A stretch of 64,000 nucleotides of DNA from Massilia phyllostachyos (lineage in GTDB: Bacteria; Pseudomonadota; Gammaproteobacteria; Burkholderiales; Burkholderiaceae_D): positions 930,001-994,000 of the forward strand of contig NZ_JAJNOC010000001.1 in NCBI RefSeq assembly GCF_021044825.1, in the 5' to 3' direction. Below, one piece after another: positions 1 through 12,905 of the stretch (the first letter of the stretch is position 1; every line of letters begins with the position of its first letter). The position numbers were made by a program, and so were the translations under genes. The notes under the pieces were generated by a model. It did not search any database and was not told the DNA's origin. It worked only from the letters and a program-made list of their open reading frames with translations.

Positions 1-20
1 ACCCGATATGCATTGTAGGC

Positions 21-2195
21 CTACTCGATGACGAGGGCCAGGTCGCGTCCTTCGAGCGCCACCTGGCCGGCGTAGTCGGCCGCGTAGACGCGCAGGATGT
101 AGTCGCCCGGCGCCAGGGTGCCCACCTTCCAGCTGCCGGTCCTGGCTTCGCCATCCTGCAGCCGGCTGTCGAGCGCGTAGGCGAACTGGGTCGACTTGCT
201 GCCGTAGACCGTGATGCCGCTGTTCGGCGCATAGACGGCCTTGACCGCCTCCGGATTGCGCGGCAGGCGGTCGTAGACCTGCGTGATCAGGGGCCGCTCG
301 TAGCCGGGAACGACGCTGCCGTCCGCGCGCAGGATCTGGTAGCCGAGCTTGTACAGGCCGAGGCGGCGGCGCGCCAGGTTGCCGTTCACCTGGTCGTAGG
401 CGTCGACCACGATGTTGACTTCGCCCAGCGCGCGCGGCACCCGCAGGCGCTTGTCGAGCACCGGCTTCTTGCGCGTGCCCTGTGGCGGACGCAGGCGTTT
501 TCCCGTGCTGTCGAACAGGGCGATGCTGTTGATGGTTGGCGCCACCGTGTCGATGAAGCCGACGAAGGGCAGGCTCAAGGGATTGACCACCGCGCCGCCC
601 TGGTAATAGTCGAGGTGGACGTGGGCCATGGCGTTGATGGTGCCGAGCGCGTCGCCGACCGCGAAGCGGGTGCCGCGCGGGACGCGCACGCGCTCCGGTT
701 TGCCGCGTCCCTTTCCCTCTTCGATCAGCAGCAGCTGGAAGCGTTGGTCGAGCGGCTTGCCGCGGCTGTCGCGGCCGACGCGCATGTGGATGTAGGACAG
801 CGGTCCCAGGCTCAGGCCCTCGCTGAGCGAGTCGAAGCCCCAGTTGGCGTAGGGGTCCGAGATCTTCGAGGGGAACACGGCCAGCACCTTCGAGCCGACG
901 TCGGCGCGCACGTCGAGGCCGGCGTGGAAGTGGTCGCGGTTCTCGCCCGTGTAGCTGCCGCGCACCTCGCCCATCACGCCCACGACTTCATGGACCATGT
1001 CCTGCGGGCCGACCGGCCACGGCATCGGCGCCTCGCGCCGCACCGCCACCGGCTGGGGACGGGCGGGCGCGGCCTCGTTGGGACGCGGGCTGGAGAGGCG
1101 GTGCAGGCGGTGGGCGTTCGCATCCAGCACCACCAGGCTGCCGTCGCGCTCCACCGCGATGCCGCGCGGGCCGTAGAGCTGGACGGTGCCGTCGGGGCCG
1201 AAGCCGTCGCTGGACGGCGGCACGTCGGCGTCGAGCAGGGCGCGGTATTCGCCTTCCGGCGTCAGTTGCAGGATGCGGCCGCCGGCGCTGGCGCCGATGT
1301 AGAGGTAGCCGTCGCGGGTCAGGGCCAGGCTGACCGGGCGGCGCAGCACGGGGCGGCGTTCGCCTTCGAGCGGCATGGCGAGGGTCGTGACCGTGCCGTC
1401 CGCGGCGATTTTGCGGATCGCGTTGTTGCCGGTGTCGGCGACGTAGAGCGTGCCGTCAAGCGCCATCGCGATGGCGCTCGGCGTGTCGAAGCTGGCTGCG
1501 GCGCCGATGCCGTCCGCGCTGCCGGGCCGGGCGCCGCCCGCGATGGTCGTCACGCTGCCGTCGCGGCCGATGCGGCGGATGCGGTCGTTGTAGGTGTCGG
1601 CGACCCAGACGATTCCGGCGTCGTCCACCGCGATGCCGACCGGGCCGTTGAAGCGGGCCGCGCGCCCGACACCATCGTTATCGCCGCGCGTGCCGTCGCC
1701 GGCCAGGGTGGTGACCATGCCGGTCTTGTCGATCTTCCTGATCGCGTGGTTGCCGGTGTCGGCGACGTAGAGATTGCCCTCGTGGTCGAAGGCGATCGCG
1801 GACGGGGTATGGAAGGCTGCCGCGGCGCCGACGCCGTCCGCGAAGCCTTCGCCGCTGCCGGCGAAGGTCGTGACGCTGCCGTCGGGCGCGATGGTGCGGA
1901 TGCGGTTGGTGTCGCCGGCGTCGGCGATGTAGATCCTGCCCTTGCCGTCGAGGGCCACGCCGAACGGGTCGTCGAAGCGGCTCGATGCGGCCGGGCCGTC
2001 GGTAGCGCCCGGGATGCCGTCGCCGGCCAGGGTCGTGACGCGCGCCGGCCAGAACGGAACCGTCTTCGCCGCCTTCGGCGTCAACACGCCCAGCGCGCCC
2101 GGTTGGCGTTCGATGGTGTGGGTGAAGTAGAGGACGGCGCCTGCGATGGCGACGCCTGCGGCCGCAAGCGCCGCGATGAGGATCTTTCGGTTCAC
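21..2195 (-). CDS. NHL-repeat protein with C-terminal M23-peptidase-like domain, exported
   Basis: The 724-residue protein starts with a hydrophobic segment (residues about 5-25) that acts as a signal or membrane anchor. Residues about 50-370 carry repeated NHL units of the type YVADTGNNAIRKI, each followed by VTTLAG-like strands, which form a beta-propeller. Residues about 400-550 contain blocks typical of M23/LytM folds (HFHAGLDVRADVGSKV and AHVHLDYYQGG); the H-x(n)-D and HxH pattern suggests a zinc site, but I cannot confirm all ligands. The rest looks like beta-sandwich. A role at the cell envelope is inferred. It lies 83 bp downstream of the holC cluster on the same strand and could be co-transcribed. 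Confidence 0.7.
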   Translation of the reverse strand: MNRKILIAALAAAGVAIAGAVLYFTHTIERQPGALGVLTPKAAKTVPFWPARVTTLAGDGIPGATDGPAASSRFDDPFGVALDGKGRIYIADAGDTNRIRTIAPDGSVTTFAGSGEGFADGVGAAAAFHTPSAIAFDHEGNLYVADTGNHAIRKIDKTGMVTTLAGDGTRGDNDGVGRAARFNGPVGIAVDDAGIVWVADTYNDRIRRIGRDGSVTTIAGGARPGSADGIGAAASFDTPSAIAMALDGTLYVADTGNNAIRKIAADGTVTTLAMPLEGERRPVLRRPVSLALTRDGYLYIGASAGGRILQLTPEGEYRALLDADVPPSSDGFGPDGTVQLYGPRGIAVERDGSLVVLDANAHRLHRLSSPRPNEAAPARPQPVAVRREAPMPWPVGPQDMVHEVVGVMGEVRGSYTGENRDHFHAGLDVRADVGSKVLAVFPSKISDPYANWGFDSLSEGLSLGPLSYIHMRVGRDSRGKPLDQRFQLLLIEEGKGRGKPERVRVPRGTRFAVGDALGTINAMAHVHLDYYQGGAVVNPLSLPFVGFIDTVAPTINSIALFDSTGKRLRPPQGTRKKPVLDKRLRVPRALGEVNIVVDAYDQVNGNLARRRLGLYKLGYQILRADGSVVPGYERPLITQVYDRLPRNPEAVKAVYAPNSGITVYGSKSTQFAYALDSRLQDGEARTGSWKVGTLAPGDYILRVYAADYAGQVALEGRDLALVIE

Positions 2196-2278
2196 AAGGG
2201 CCGGTCAGTGAATTGCAGAGTCTGCAATCTTAGCCGATGCGTGGCGACGATGTCGCCCACCCCCGCGAACGATGAAAA

Positions 2279-2656
2279 TTATCTGCCGAGCGTTTGGAGA
2301 TGCGCGATTTCCTGGCTGACGGCCTGGCCGACGATGTCGCCAAGCGCCTCATTCAAACCATCGCGCAGATCGGCGGTGAAGGTCTCCAAGGTCCGCTGCA
2401 TCGCGTCGGCCATGGCGTCGCGCACGCGTTGTTCAAGGACGAAGTCGACGCGGCCCTGCAGCTGCTGCAGCACGCGCTCGGTCACGCGGCGTTCCAGCAC
2501 GCTCCATTCCTCGCCGGTCCAGCGCTCGGTGGCGCGGCGCTCGAGGCGTTCGGCCACCGGTTCGGGCGCCGGCGTGGCCGGCTCGGCGACGGCGCCCGGA
2601 TCGGTGACGACTTCTGTCAGTACTGGAATGCTCGCATCGTAAGCGTTCTGGTTCAT
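2279..2656 (-). CDS. Small conserved protein coupled to holC, function unknown
   Basis: This 125-residue acidic, helix-rich protein starts at an ATG that shares its last bases with the holC stop codon (ATGA overlap), which indicates translational coupling. The N-terminal third is rich in Pro, Ala and Glu and looks disordered. The C-terminal two thirds (ERRVTERVLQQLQGRVDFV onward) is predicted amphipathic helix. A longer frame extends upstream into holC, but that part is an arginine-rich shadow of holC, so the coupled ATG is the better start. Genes of this sort follow holC in other Burkholderiales (DUF2486-like); that family match is from memory and uncertain. Confidence 0.65.
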   Translation of the reverse strand: MNQNAYDASIPVLTEVVTDPGAVAEPATPAPEPVAERLERRATERWTGEEWSVLERRVTERVLQQLQGRVDFVLEQRVRDAMADAMQRTLETFTADLRDGLNEALGDIVGQAVSQEIAHLQTLGR

Positions 2657-3081
2657 GACTGTCCTGCGACGAAGTGGGTCAGGGGATAGGACTGCTTCTT
2701 GTAGGCGACGTAGCGTTTGCGGCCTTCGGCGGCGTCCTGCTCGTCCGTCGAGATGATCTCGAACACGCGCGCGAAGCGGTCCACGGTGGCGGGCACGCGG
2801 CGGGTGAGGTTGACCAGCATCTCGTAGTGCGGCAGTGCGGACGCCTCGTCGACGGTGACGATGACCGGCGTCTGCGCGGCCAGCGGGTCGCCGGCCAGCA
2901 CGTGCGGGATGAAGTCGGTGTCCGACACGGTCCACAGCGCCGCGTTGAGCGCCTCGGCCTGGGCCGCATCCTCGGCCAGCAGCACGACCTTGGCCTTGGC
3001 GCCATACGCCTTGCGCGCCAGGCGGCAGGCGTAGGCCAGCTTGTCCGGGATGTTGGTGTGGAAGTCGACGCGCGTGTTCAT
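2653..3081 (-). CDS. holC: DNA polymerase III chi subunit
   Basis: This 142-residue protein has the HolC pattern: an N-terminal strand with RVDFHTNIPDKLAYACRLARKAYG, a KVVLLAEDAAQAEALNAALW block, and SDTDFIPHVLAGDPLAAQTPV. The length is normal for the family. Chi belongs to the clamp-loader complex and links it to single-stranded DNA-binding protein. The start lies 10 bp after prlC ends and the stop overlaps the next ATG. In many beta- and gammaproteobacteria holC follows pepA; here it follows the peptidase gene prlC instead. Confidence 0.9.
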   Translation of the reverse strand: MNTRVDFHTNIPDKLAYACRLARKAYGAKAKVVLLAEDAAQAEALNAALWTVSDTDFIPHVLAGDPLAAQTPVIVTVDEASALPHYEMLVNLTRRVPATVDRFARVFEIISTDEQDAAEGRKRYVAYKKQSYPLTHFVAGQS

Positions 3082-3091
3082 TTCATCCGCT

Positions 3092-5167
3092 TCAAGCGTT
3101 CATGCCGCTGTGGCGCAGCAGGGCGCCGATCGACGGTTCGCGGCCGCGGAAGGCCTTGAACGATTCCAGCGCCGGACGCGAGCCGCCCACCGCCAGGATC
3201 TCGCGCTGGAAGCGCTTGCCCGTCTCGACCAGGTTGCCCACTTCGATCGCCTCTTCGAAGGCCGCATAGGCGTCGGCGGACAGCACCTCGGCCCACTTGT
3301 AGCTGTAGTAGCCGGCCGCGTAGCCGCCCGAGAAGATGTGGCCGAACGAGTGCTGGAAGCGGTTGAACGCCGGCGGGATCAGCACCGCGAACTGCTTGCG
3401 GATGGCGTCGATCAGCTCCTGCACCGTGCGCTCGGCCTGCGGGTCGAAGTCGTAGTGCAGGTGCATGTCGATCAGCGAGAACTCGACCTGGCGCAGCGTC
3501 ATCATCCCCGACTGGAAGTTTTTCGCGGCCGTCATCTTGTCGAACAGCGCGCGCGGCAGCGGCTCGCCCGTTTTCACGTGGGCGGTCATCTGCTGCAGCT
3601 TGTCCCACTCCCAGCAGAAGTTTTCCATGAACTGGGACGGCAGTTCCACCGCATCCCATTCGACGCCCGAGATGCCCGACACCGACAGTTCCTCGACTTC
3701 GGTCAGCATGTGGTGCAGGCCGTGGCCGAATTCGTGGAACAGGGTGATGACTTCGTCGTGCGTGAACAGCGAGGGCTGCTGCTTGCCGTCCACCGTTGCC
3801 GGTGGCGTGAAGTTGCAGGTCAGGTAGGCGATCGGGGTCTGCACGATGCCGCCCATGGTGAGGCGGCGGCCGCGCGCGTCGTCCATCCAGGCGCCCTGGT
3901 TCTTGCCTTCGCGCGCATACAGGTCGAGGTAGAACTGGCCGACCAGTTCACCGTCGCGTTCGATGCGGAAGAAGCGCACGTCCGGATGCCAGACCGGCGC
4001 GTCGTCCCCTTTGATTTGTACGCCGAACAGGCCCTGGATCACGTCGAACAGGCCTTGCACGACCTTCGGCTCGGGGAAGTATTCCTTCACTTCCTTCTCC
4101 GAGAAGGCGTAGCGCTGCTCGCGCAGCTTTTCGGATGCGTAGGCCACGTCCCAGGATTGCAGGTCCTCGATCTTCAACTCGTCGCGCGCGAAGGTGCGCA
4201 GCTCTTCCAGGTCTTTTTCTGCGAAGGGGCGGGCGCGCCTGGCCAGGTCTTCGAGGAACTCGACCACGTGCTGCGGGCTTTCGGCCATCTTCGGCACCAG
4301 CGAGACTTCGGCGAAGTTGGCGTAGTCGAGCAGCTGGGCTTCTTCGTGGCGCAGTTGCAGCAGCTTGACGATGTTCTGGGTATTGTCCCAGTCCGCGCTC
4401 TTGCTGAACATGGTGCCGGCGTCGGACGCCTTGGTGCTGCTTGCGCGGTAGATCGTTTCGCGCAGGGCGCGGTTGTCGCAGAACTGCAGGATCGGGTAGT
4501 AGGACGGGAAGTGCAGCGAGAACTGCCAGCCGGCCTTGCCGTCGCGTTCCGCGCTGGCGCGCGCGGCGGCTTTCACGTCGTCCGGCACGCCCGAGAGTTC
4601 GTCTTCCGACTCGACCAGCAATTTGTAGTCGTTGGTCGCGTCCAGCACGTTCTGCGAGAAGCGGGTCGAGGTCGCGGCCTGCTGTTCCTGGATCTCGGCG
4701 AAGCGCTCTTTTTTATCTTCCGGCAGCTCGGCGCCGCCCAGGCGGAAGTCGCGCAGGGCGTTCTCGACGATGCGCTTGCGCGCCGGCGTAAGGCTGTCGT
4801 AGTCGCTGCTGGCGCGGAGCGCCTTGTACTTGGCGAACAGCGCCTCGTTCTGGCCGAGCGAGGTCCAGAACTCGGTGACCTTCGGCTGGTTCTCGTTGTA
4901 GGTGGCGCGCAGCTCGGGCGTGTCGCGCACGTGGTTCAGGTGGTTGACCACGCCCCAGGCGCGGCCCAGGCGTTCTGTGGCTTCTTCCAGCGGCACCACG
5001 AAGTTGTCCCACGTGACGTTATCACTGGGCGCTTCCAGCTTGGCCACCACCTCGGCGGCCTCCTTGATCAGCCCTTCGATCGCCGGCGTGACGTGCTCCG
5101 GCTTGAACAGGTCGAAGCGCGGCAGGCCGGAAAAGTCGAGGAGTGCGTTGCTAGTACTGGTGCTCAT
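3092..5167 (-). CDS. prlC: Oligopeptidase A, M3 family zinc metallopeptidase
   Basis: This 691-residue cytoplasmic peptidase carries the M3 zinc motif HEFGHGLHH near residues 476-484, with the downstream helix SGVEWDAVELPSQFMENF that provides the third ligand. M3 oligopeptidases degrade short peptides, including cleaved signal peptides, and the length matches E. coli PrlC (680 residues). The start is chosen because GGAAGGA precedes the ATG at proper spacing. It lies 24 bp downstream of folD and 10 bp upstream of holC, so it is probably part of one minus-strand transcript. Confidence 0.93.
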   Translation of the reverse strand: MSTSTSNALLDFSGLPRFDLFKPEHVTPAIEGLIKEAAEVVAKLEAPSDNVTWDNFVVPLEEATERLGRAWGVVNHLNHVRDTPELRATYNENQPKVTEFWTSLGQNEALFAKYKALRASSDYDSLTPARKRIVENALRDFRLGGAELPEDKKERFAEIQEQQAATSTRFSQNVLDATNDYKLLVESEDELSGVPDDVKAAARASAERDGKAGWQFSLHFPSYYPILQFCDNRALRETIYRASSTKASDAGTMFSKSADWDNTQNIVKLLQLRHEEAQLLDYANFAEVSLVPKMAESPQHVVEFLEDLARRARPFAEKDLEELRTFARDELKIEDLQSWDVAYASEKLREQRYAFSEKEVKEYFPEPKVVQGLFDVIQGLFGVQIKGDDAPVWHPDVRFFRIERDGELVGQFYLDLYAREGKNQGAWMDDARGRRLTMGGIVQTPIAYLTCNFTPPATVDGKQQPSLFTHDEVITLFHEFGHGLHHMLTEVEELSVSGISGVEWDAVELPSQFMENFCWEWDKLQQMTAHVKTGEPLPRALFDKMTAAKNFQSGMMTLRQVEFSLIDMHLHYDFDPQAERTVQELIDAIRKQFAVLIPPAFNRFQHSFGHIFSGGYAAGYYSYKWAEVLSADAYAAFEEAIEVGNLVETGKRFQREILAVGGSRPALESFKAFRGREPSIGALLRHSGMNA

Positions 5168-5191
5168 GGTCTTCCTTCCTGGCTGAATGGT

Positions 5192-6112
5192 TCAGGCCAC
5201 GCCAGGCTTCGGATCCATTCCCGAGGCCTGGCCCGGCACGATTTGTTTACTCGAGTGCACGCGCTCGGCGGACTCCAGGGTGTTCATCAACAGCATGGTG
5301 ATCGTCATCGGACCGACGCCGCCCGGCACCGGGGTGATGTGCGATGCGACTTCGCGCACGCCGGCATAGTCGACGTCGCCGCACAGCTTGCCCGCGTCGT
5401 CGCGGTTCATGCCGACGTCGATCACGACCGCGCCCGGTTTCACCATGTCCGCGGTCAGGGTGTTGCGGCGGCCGACGGCCGCGACCACCACGTCGGCCTG
5501 GCGGGTGTACAGGCCCAGGTCCGGCGTCGCGCTATGGCAGATGGTGACGGTGGCGTTGGCTTGCAAGAGCAGCAGGGCCATCGGCTTGCCGACCGTGTTC
5601 GAGCGGCCGATCACGACGGCGTGCTTGCCGCGCAGGTCGATGCCGGTGGTCTCGATCAGCTTCATGCAGCCATACGGCGTGCAGGGACGGAAGCCCGGCA
5701 GGTTGGCGACCAGTTCGCCGGCCGACAGCACCGAATAGCCGTCCACGTCTTTACTGGTGGCGATCGCTTCGATGACCTTGCTCGGGTCGATGTGCTTCGG
5801 CAGCGGCATCTGCACCAGGATGCCGTGGATGGCCGGGTCCTTGTTCAGCGCGTCGATGCGGGCCAGCAGGTCGGCTTCGCTCAGGTCGGCCTCGTATTTT
5901 TCCAGCACCGAATGAAAACCGACATCGCCGCAGGCCTTGACCTTGTTGCGCACGTAGACGTGGCTCGCCGGGTCCTCGCCGACCAGGATCACGGCCAGGC
6001 CGGGCTGCTTGCCGGCGGCGGTGAGCTTGGCGGCGCGCTCGGCGATTTCGCCGCGCAGTTGTTGGGAAAGGAGGACTCCATCGATGTTCTGGGCTGGCAT
6101 GTTTTGGCTCAC
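5192..6112 (-). CDS. folD: Bifunctional methylenetetrahydrofolate dehydrogenase / methenyltetrahydrofolate cyclohydrolase
   Basis: The 306-residue protein shows FolD signatures: [14 protein letters not shown] with the catalytic lysine, QMPLPKHID, the NADP-binding block [14 protein letters not shown], and the C-terminal PGGVGPMTI motif. It interconverts methylene-, methenyl- and formyl-tetrahydrofolate in one-carbon metabolism. It appears to be the first gene of the folD-prlC-holC cluster and diverges from aceE across a 324-bp gap. Two ATGs (at 6112 and 6100) are possible; neither has a strong ribosome binding site, so the exact start is uncertain by four codons. Confidence 0.95.
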   Translation of the reverse strand: MSQNMPAQNIDGVLLSQQLRGEIAERAAKLTAAGKQPGLAVILVGEDPASHVYVRNKVKACGDVGFHSVLEKYEADLSEADLLARIDALNKDPAIHGILVQMPLPKHIDPSKVIEAIATSKDVDGYSVLSAGELVANLPGFRPCTPYGCMKLIETTGIDLRGKHAVVIGRSNTVGKPMALLLLQANATVTICHSATPDLGLYTRQADVVVAAVGRRNTLTADMVKPGAVVIDVGMNRDDAGKLCGDVDYAGVREVASHITPVPGGVGPMTITMLLMNTLESAERVHSSKQIVPGQASGMDPKPGVA

Positions 6113-6314
6113 GGCTAGGCAAAAACGAAATTATACGGGTTGCACAACATATCGCGCGCCGCAAGGACCCAAGCATCGTCATATTACGCCGCGAACCCCA
6201 TCGAAAGCGGGAGCAAGCGCCAGGCGTGCCGTTATAGGATTGTCATCACGCCTCAGAGTGAAAAATGTGCGCTTGCAGCATTGGATTTCATACTATGAAA
6301 TGACATATCGCAAT

Positions 6315-6343
6315 TTGAAAAAGGCAAACCGCACTGGTAGAAT
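6315..6343 (+). promoter_or_regulatory. Predicted sigma70 promoter for the pyruvate dehydrogenase operon
   Basis: TTGAAA (6315-6320) and TAGAAT (6338-6343) are separated by exactly 17 bp and lie about 90 bp upstream of aceE, in an AT-rich stretch that stands out in this GC-rich DNA. Each hexamer differs from consensus at one position. The rest of the 324-bp folD-aceE gap (6113-6436) shows no coding signal. I did not find an obvious palindromic PdhR-type operator. Confidence 0.6.
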
Positions 6344-6436
6344 CGAAGGGTTTATTTTCAAATAGTTGAAATTTCACCATCGCCGCCAGCCATTGATAAG
6401 GGATCGGGTGGGGCGCAAACTCAAGGAGACGCATTA

Positions 6437-9148
<2,712 letters not shown>

Positions 9149-9200
9149 ATGCTCACGAGGCTCGTCGTTCCGGCGCAGGGCTAGGCGCCCCCGCCAGGAA

Positions 9201-9250
9201 CCCAAGTTTGTATGAGTGCACGCAAACTTGGGCCCCGGCCTTCGCCGGGG
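9201..9250 (+). repeat. REP-like double hairpin between aceE and aceF
   Basis: Two adjacent perfect hairpins occupy the aceE-aceF gap. The first pairs CCCAAGTTTG (9201-9210) with CAAACTTGGG (9223-9232) around a 12-nt loop. The second pairs CCCCGGC (9233-9239) with GCCGGGG (9244-9250) around a 4-nt loop. No T-run follows, so this is not a standard terminator. The look is that of a dispersed intergenic repeat (REP type) that may stabilise or partly terminate mRNA. Confidence 0.6.
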
Positions 9251-9294
9251 CGACGGCTCGAAGGCTAACTCAAAGAATAATTGGAGCTAACACT

Positions 9295-10956
9295 ATGAGC
9301 ATTGTGGAAGTCAAAGTCCCCGATATCGGCGACTTCAAGGAAGTGGAAGTCATCGAGCTGATGGTCAAGCCGGGCGACACGATCAAGGTCGACCAGTCGC
9401 TGGTGACCGTCGAATCGGACAAGGCGAGCATGGAGATCCCGTCCAGCCACGCCGGCGTCGTGAAGGAAATCAAAGTGAAGGTCGGCGACAAGGTTGCCGA
9501 AGGTTCGCTGGTGCTGCTGGTGGAAGAAGCCGGCGGTGCTGACGCTGCGCCTGCCGCCGCCGCGCCTGCGCCTGCGCCTGCAGCCGCTGCACCCGCACCG
9601 GCCGCCGAAGCCGCACCGGCGCCTGCCGCTGCCGCCCCCGCCGCAGCGGGCGGCGTGGTCGAAGTCACCGTGCCGGATATCGGCGACTTCAAGGAAGTCG
9701 AAGTCATCGAGCTGATGGTCAAGCCGGGCGACCAGATCAAGGTCGACCAGTCGCTGATCACGGTCGAATCGGACAAGGCGAGCATGGAGATCCCGTCCAG
9801 CCACGCCGGCACCGTCAAGGAAATCAAGGTCAAGGTCGGCGACAAAGTCGCCAAGGGTTCGCTGGTGCTGCTGGTCGAGTCGACCGGTGGCGCACCGGCC
9901 GCCGCGCCTGCGCAAGCTGCCGCTCCGGCGCCTGCCGCCGCTGCACCGTCGGCGCCTGCAGCCGCACCTGCCGCGGCCCCGGCGCCGGCCGCTGCGCCAG
10001 CGCCGGCACAAGGCGTCACCGGCGCCAAGGCCCACGCCTCGCCGTCGATCCGCAAGTTCGCGCGCGAACTGGGCGTCGACCTGGGCCGCGTGCCGGGCAC
10101 CGGTCCGAAGGGCCGCATCACCCAGCAGGACGTGCAGAACTTCGTCAAGGGCGTGATGGCTGCCGGCCCAACGGCTGCTGCACCGTCGAAGTCGGGCGGC
10201 CCGGGCAATGGCCTGGAAGTGCTGGCCTGGCCGTCGCTGGACTTCTCGAAGTTCGGCCCGACCGAAACCGTGGCCCTGCCGCGCATCAAGAAGATCTCGG
10301 GCCCGAACCTGCACCGCAACTGGGTCATGATCCCGCACGTCACGCACTTCGAAGATGCCGACGTGACCGACCTGGAACAGTTCCGCGTCGATTCGAACGC
10401 CGCGCTGGCCAAGCAGAAGTCGACCGTCAAGCTGACCATGCTGGCCTTCGTCATCAAGGCGTCGGTCGCCGCGCTGAAGAAGTTCCCGCAATTTAATTCG
10501 TCGCTGTCCGAAGACGGCGCCAGCCTGATCGTCAAGCAGTACTACAACATCGGCTTCGCCGCCGACACCCCGAACGGCCTGGTGGTCCCGGTCGTGAAGG
10601 ATGCCGACAAGAAGACGATCTCGCAGATCGCGGTCGAGATGGGCGAACTGTCCGCGCAAGCGCGCGACGGCAAGCTGTCCCCGGCGAACATGCAGGGCGC
10701 GACCTTCACCATCTCGTCGCTGGGCGGCATCGGTGGCACGGCCTTCACGCCGATCATCAATGCGCCGGAAGTCGCGATCCTGGGCCTGTCGAAGTCGGCG
10801 ATGAAGCCGGTGTGGGACGGATCGAGCTTCCAGCCGCGCCTGATGCTGCCGCTGTCGCTGTCGTACGACCACCGCGTCATCGACGGCGCCGGCGCCGCAC
10901 GCTTCGCCGCCTACCTGGCCGACGTCCTGGCCGACCTGCGCAAGACCCTTCTGTAA
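9295..10956 (+). CDS. aceF: Pyruvate dehydrogenase E2, dihydrolipoamide acetyltransferase with two lipoyl domains
   Basis: The 553-residue protein has two nearly identical lipoyl domains, each with [10 protein letters not shown]; the lipoylated lysines are about K43 and K161. Long Ala-Pro linkers follow each domain. A peripheral-subunit-binding domain lies at about residues 244-284, and the C-terminal catalytic domain ends in the motif DHRVIDG (H about 526). E2 forms the core of the complex and transfers acetyl to CoA. The frame is open further upstream across the hairpin repeat, but GGAG before the ATG at 9295 and the domain boundary fix the start. Confidence 0.97.
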   Translation: MSIVEVKVPDIGDFKEVEVIELMVKPGDTIKVDQSLVTVESDKASMEIPSSHAGVVKEIKVKVGDKVAEGSLVLLVEEAGGADAAPAAAAPAPAPAAAAPAPAAEAAPAPAAAAPAAAGGVVEVTVPDIGDFKEVEVIELMVKPGDQIKVDQSLITVESDKASMEIPSSHAGTVKEIKVKVGDKVAKGSLVLLVESTGGAPAAAPAQAAAPAPAAAAPSAPAAAPAAAPAPAAAPAPAQGVTGAKAHASPSIRKFARELGVDLGRVPGTGPKGRITQQDVQNFVKGVMAAGPTAAAPSKSGGPGNGLEVLAWPSLDFSKFGPTETVALPRIKKISGPNLHRNWVMIPHVTHFEDADVTDLEQFRVDSNAALAKQKSTVKLTMLAFVIKASVAALKKFPQFNSSLSEDGASLIVKQYYNIGFAADTPNGLVVPVVKDADKKTISQIAVEMGELSAQARDGKLSPANMQGATFTISSLGGIGGTAFTPIINAPEVAILGLSKSAMKPVWDGSSFQPRLMLPLSLSYDHRVIDGAGAARFAAYLADVLADLRKTLL

Positions 10957-10967
10957 GGAGCCAGCGA

Positions 10968-12839
10968 ATGAGCACTGTTGAAGTGAAGGTTCCGAACATC
11001 GGCGACTTCAAGGACGTCGAGATCATCGAACTGCTGGTCAAGCCCGGCGACACCATCAAGGTCGACCAGTCGCTGGTGACCGTCGAATCCGACAAGGCCA
11101 GCATGGAGATCCCGTCGACGAACGCCGGCGTGGTCAAGGAAGTCAAGGTGAAAGTCGGCGACAAGGTGAACGAAGGTTCGCTGCTGCTGATGGTGGAAGA
11201 GTCGGGCGCCGGCGCTGCCGCACCGGCCGCATCCGCACCGGCCGCATCCGCACCGGGCGCCGCCAGCGACAAGCCGGCTGCGCAGATCGGCGCGCAAGCC
11301 GTGGCTCCGACCGCCGCCGCCGGCCCGACCGACTCGTACGCACCGGCCCATCCGGCGCCGGCTGCCGCTCCCGCGGCGGCCCCGGCGCCGGGCGCGGCCA
11401 GCTACAGCGGCCAGGTCGACATCGAGTGCGAGATGATGGTGCTGGGCGCCGGCCCCGGCGGCTACTCGGCCGCCTTCCGCGCGGCGGATCTCGGCATGAA
11501 CACCGTGCTGGTCGAGAAGTACGCGACCCTGGGCGGCGTCTGCCTGAACGTGGGCTGCATCCCGTCCAAGGCGCTGCTGCACGTGGCGCACATCATGGAC
11601 GAGACGGCGCACATGGCCGACCTGGGCGTGAGCTTCGCCAAGCCTGACGTCGACATCGACAAGCTGCGCGCCTATAAAGATGGCGTGATCAAGAAGATGA
11701 CCGGCGGCCTGAATTTCATGGCCAAGGCGCGCAAGGTGAATGTGGTGCAGGGCGTGGGCCAGTTCCTCAGCCCGAACCACATCGAAGTCACCGCAGCCGA
11801 CGGTTCGAAGAAGGTCGTGAAATTCGCGAAAGCGATCATCGCCGCCGGTTCGGCGGTCGTGAAGCTGCCCTTCGTGCCGGAAGACCCGCGCATCGTCGAT
11901 TCGACCGGCGCGCTGGAACTGCGCCAGGTGCCGAAGCGCATGCTGGTCATCGGCGGCGGCATCATCGGTCTCGAAATGGCGACCGTGTACTCGACCCTGG
12001 GTGCGCGCATCGACGTGGTCGAGATGATGGACGGCCTGATGCAGGGCGCCGACCGCGAGGCCGTCAAGGTCTGGCAGAAGTACAACGCGCACCGCTTCGA
12101 CAACATCATGTTGAAGACCAAGACCGTCGGCGTGGAAGCGCTGCCGGAAGGGATCAAGGTCTCGTTCGAATCCGCCGAAGCCGGCGTCGCGGCGCCCGAG
12201 CCGCAGCTGTACGACCTGGTGCTGGTGGCCGTGGGCCGCAGCCCGAACGGCAAGAAGATCGCCGCCGACAAAGCCGGCGTCGCCGTGACCGACCGCGGCT
12301 TCATCGGCGTGGACGGCCAGATGCGCACCAACGTGCCGCACATCTTCGCCATCGGCGACCTGGTGGGCCAGCCGATGCTGGCGCACAAGGCGGTGCATGA
12401 AGCCCACGTCGCTGCCGAAGCGGCGCACGGCGAGAAGGCTTTCTTCGACGCCAAGGTGATTCCGTCGGTGGCCTACACCGATCCGGAAGTCGCGTGGGTC
12501 GGCCTGACCGAGGACGAAGCCAAGCAGAAGGGCATCGCGGTCGAGAAAGGCCACTTCCCGTGGAACGCCAGCGGCCGCGCGGTCGCCAACGGCCGCGACG
12601 AAGGCTTCACCAAGCTGCTGTTCGATGCGGAGACCAAGCGCATCATCGGCGGGACCATCGTCGGCACCAATGCGGGCGACATGATCGGTGAAGTGGCGCT
12701 GGCGATCGAGATGGGCGCGGATGGGGTGGACATCGGCAAGACCATTCACCCGCACCCGACGCTGGGTGAGTCGATCGGGATGGCGGCGGAGGCTTACAAG
12801 GGCGTCTGTACCGACCTGCCGCCGGCACGGAAGAAGTGA
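10968..12839 (+). CDS. lpdA: Dihydrolipoyl dehydrogenase (E3) with N-terminal lipoyl domain
   Basis: This 623-residue protein begins with a lipoyl domain (K43 in [10 protein letters not shown]), then an Ala-Pro linker, then the flavoprotein disulfide reductase. The FAD site [11 protein letters not shown] is near residue 156, the redox disulfide is C192-C197 in [13 protein letters not shown], and the C-terminal HPHPTLGES block carries the catalytic His-Glu pair. It reoxidises dihydrolipoamide with NAD. The lipoyl fusion is known from E3 of Neisseria, Ralstonia and relatives. The start has AAGGAG upstream and lies 11 bp after aceF. Confidence 0.97.
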   Translation: MSTVEVKVPNIGDFKDVEIIELLVKPGDTIKVDQSLVTVESDKASMEIPSTNAGVVKEVKVKVGDKVNEGSLLLMVEESGAGAAAPAASAPAASAPGAASDKPAAQIGAQAVAPTAAAGPTDSYAPAHPAPAAAPAAAPAPGAASYSGQVDIECEMMVLGAGPGGYSAAFRAADLGMNTVLVEKYATLGGVCLNVGCIPSKALLHVAHIMDETAHMADLGVSFAKPDVDIDKLRAYKDGVIKKMTGGLNFMAKARKVNVVQGVGQFLSPNHIEVTAADGSKKVVKFAKAIIAAGSAVVKLPFVPEDPRIVDSTGALELRQVPKRMLVIGGGIIGLEMATVYSTLGARIDVVEMMDGLMQGADREAVKVWQKYNAHRFDNIMLKTKTVGVEALPEGIKVSFESAEAGVAAPEPQLYDLVLVAVGRSPNGKKIAADKAGVAVTDRGFIGVDGQMRTNVPHIFAIGDLVGQPMLAHKAVHEAHVAAEAAHGEKAFFDAKVIPSVAYTDPEVAWVGLTEDEAKQKGIAVEKGHFPWNASGRAVANGRDEGFTKLLFDAETKRIIGGTIVGTNAGDMIGEVALAIEMGADGVDIGKTIHPHPTLGESIGMAAEAYKGVCTDLPPARKK

Positions 12840-12860
12840 TCTCGCGATAGCGTAGAATGA

Positions 12861-12888
12861 AACGGGACCTCGATGGTCCCGTTTTTTT
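12861..12888 (+). terminator. Rho-independent terminator of the aceE-aceF-lpdA operon
   Basis: An 8-bp stem ACGGGACC / GGTCCCGT around a 5-nt loop is followed by a run of seven T residues, 22 bp after the lpdA stop. Confidence 0.9.
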
Positions 12889-12905
12889 AAGGAAGATGAT
12901 CGCGG

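Noticed and set aside
3041..6118. A 1025-codon open frame on the plus strand
   Set aside because: It is antisense to folD, prlC and holC, which are certain genes; long antisense frames are common in DNA with this third-position GC bias.
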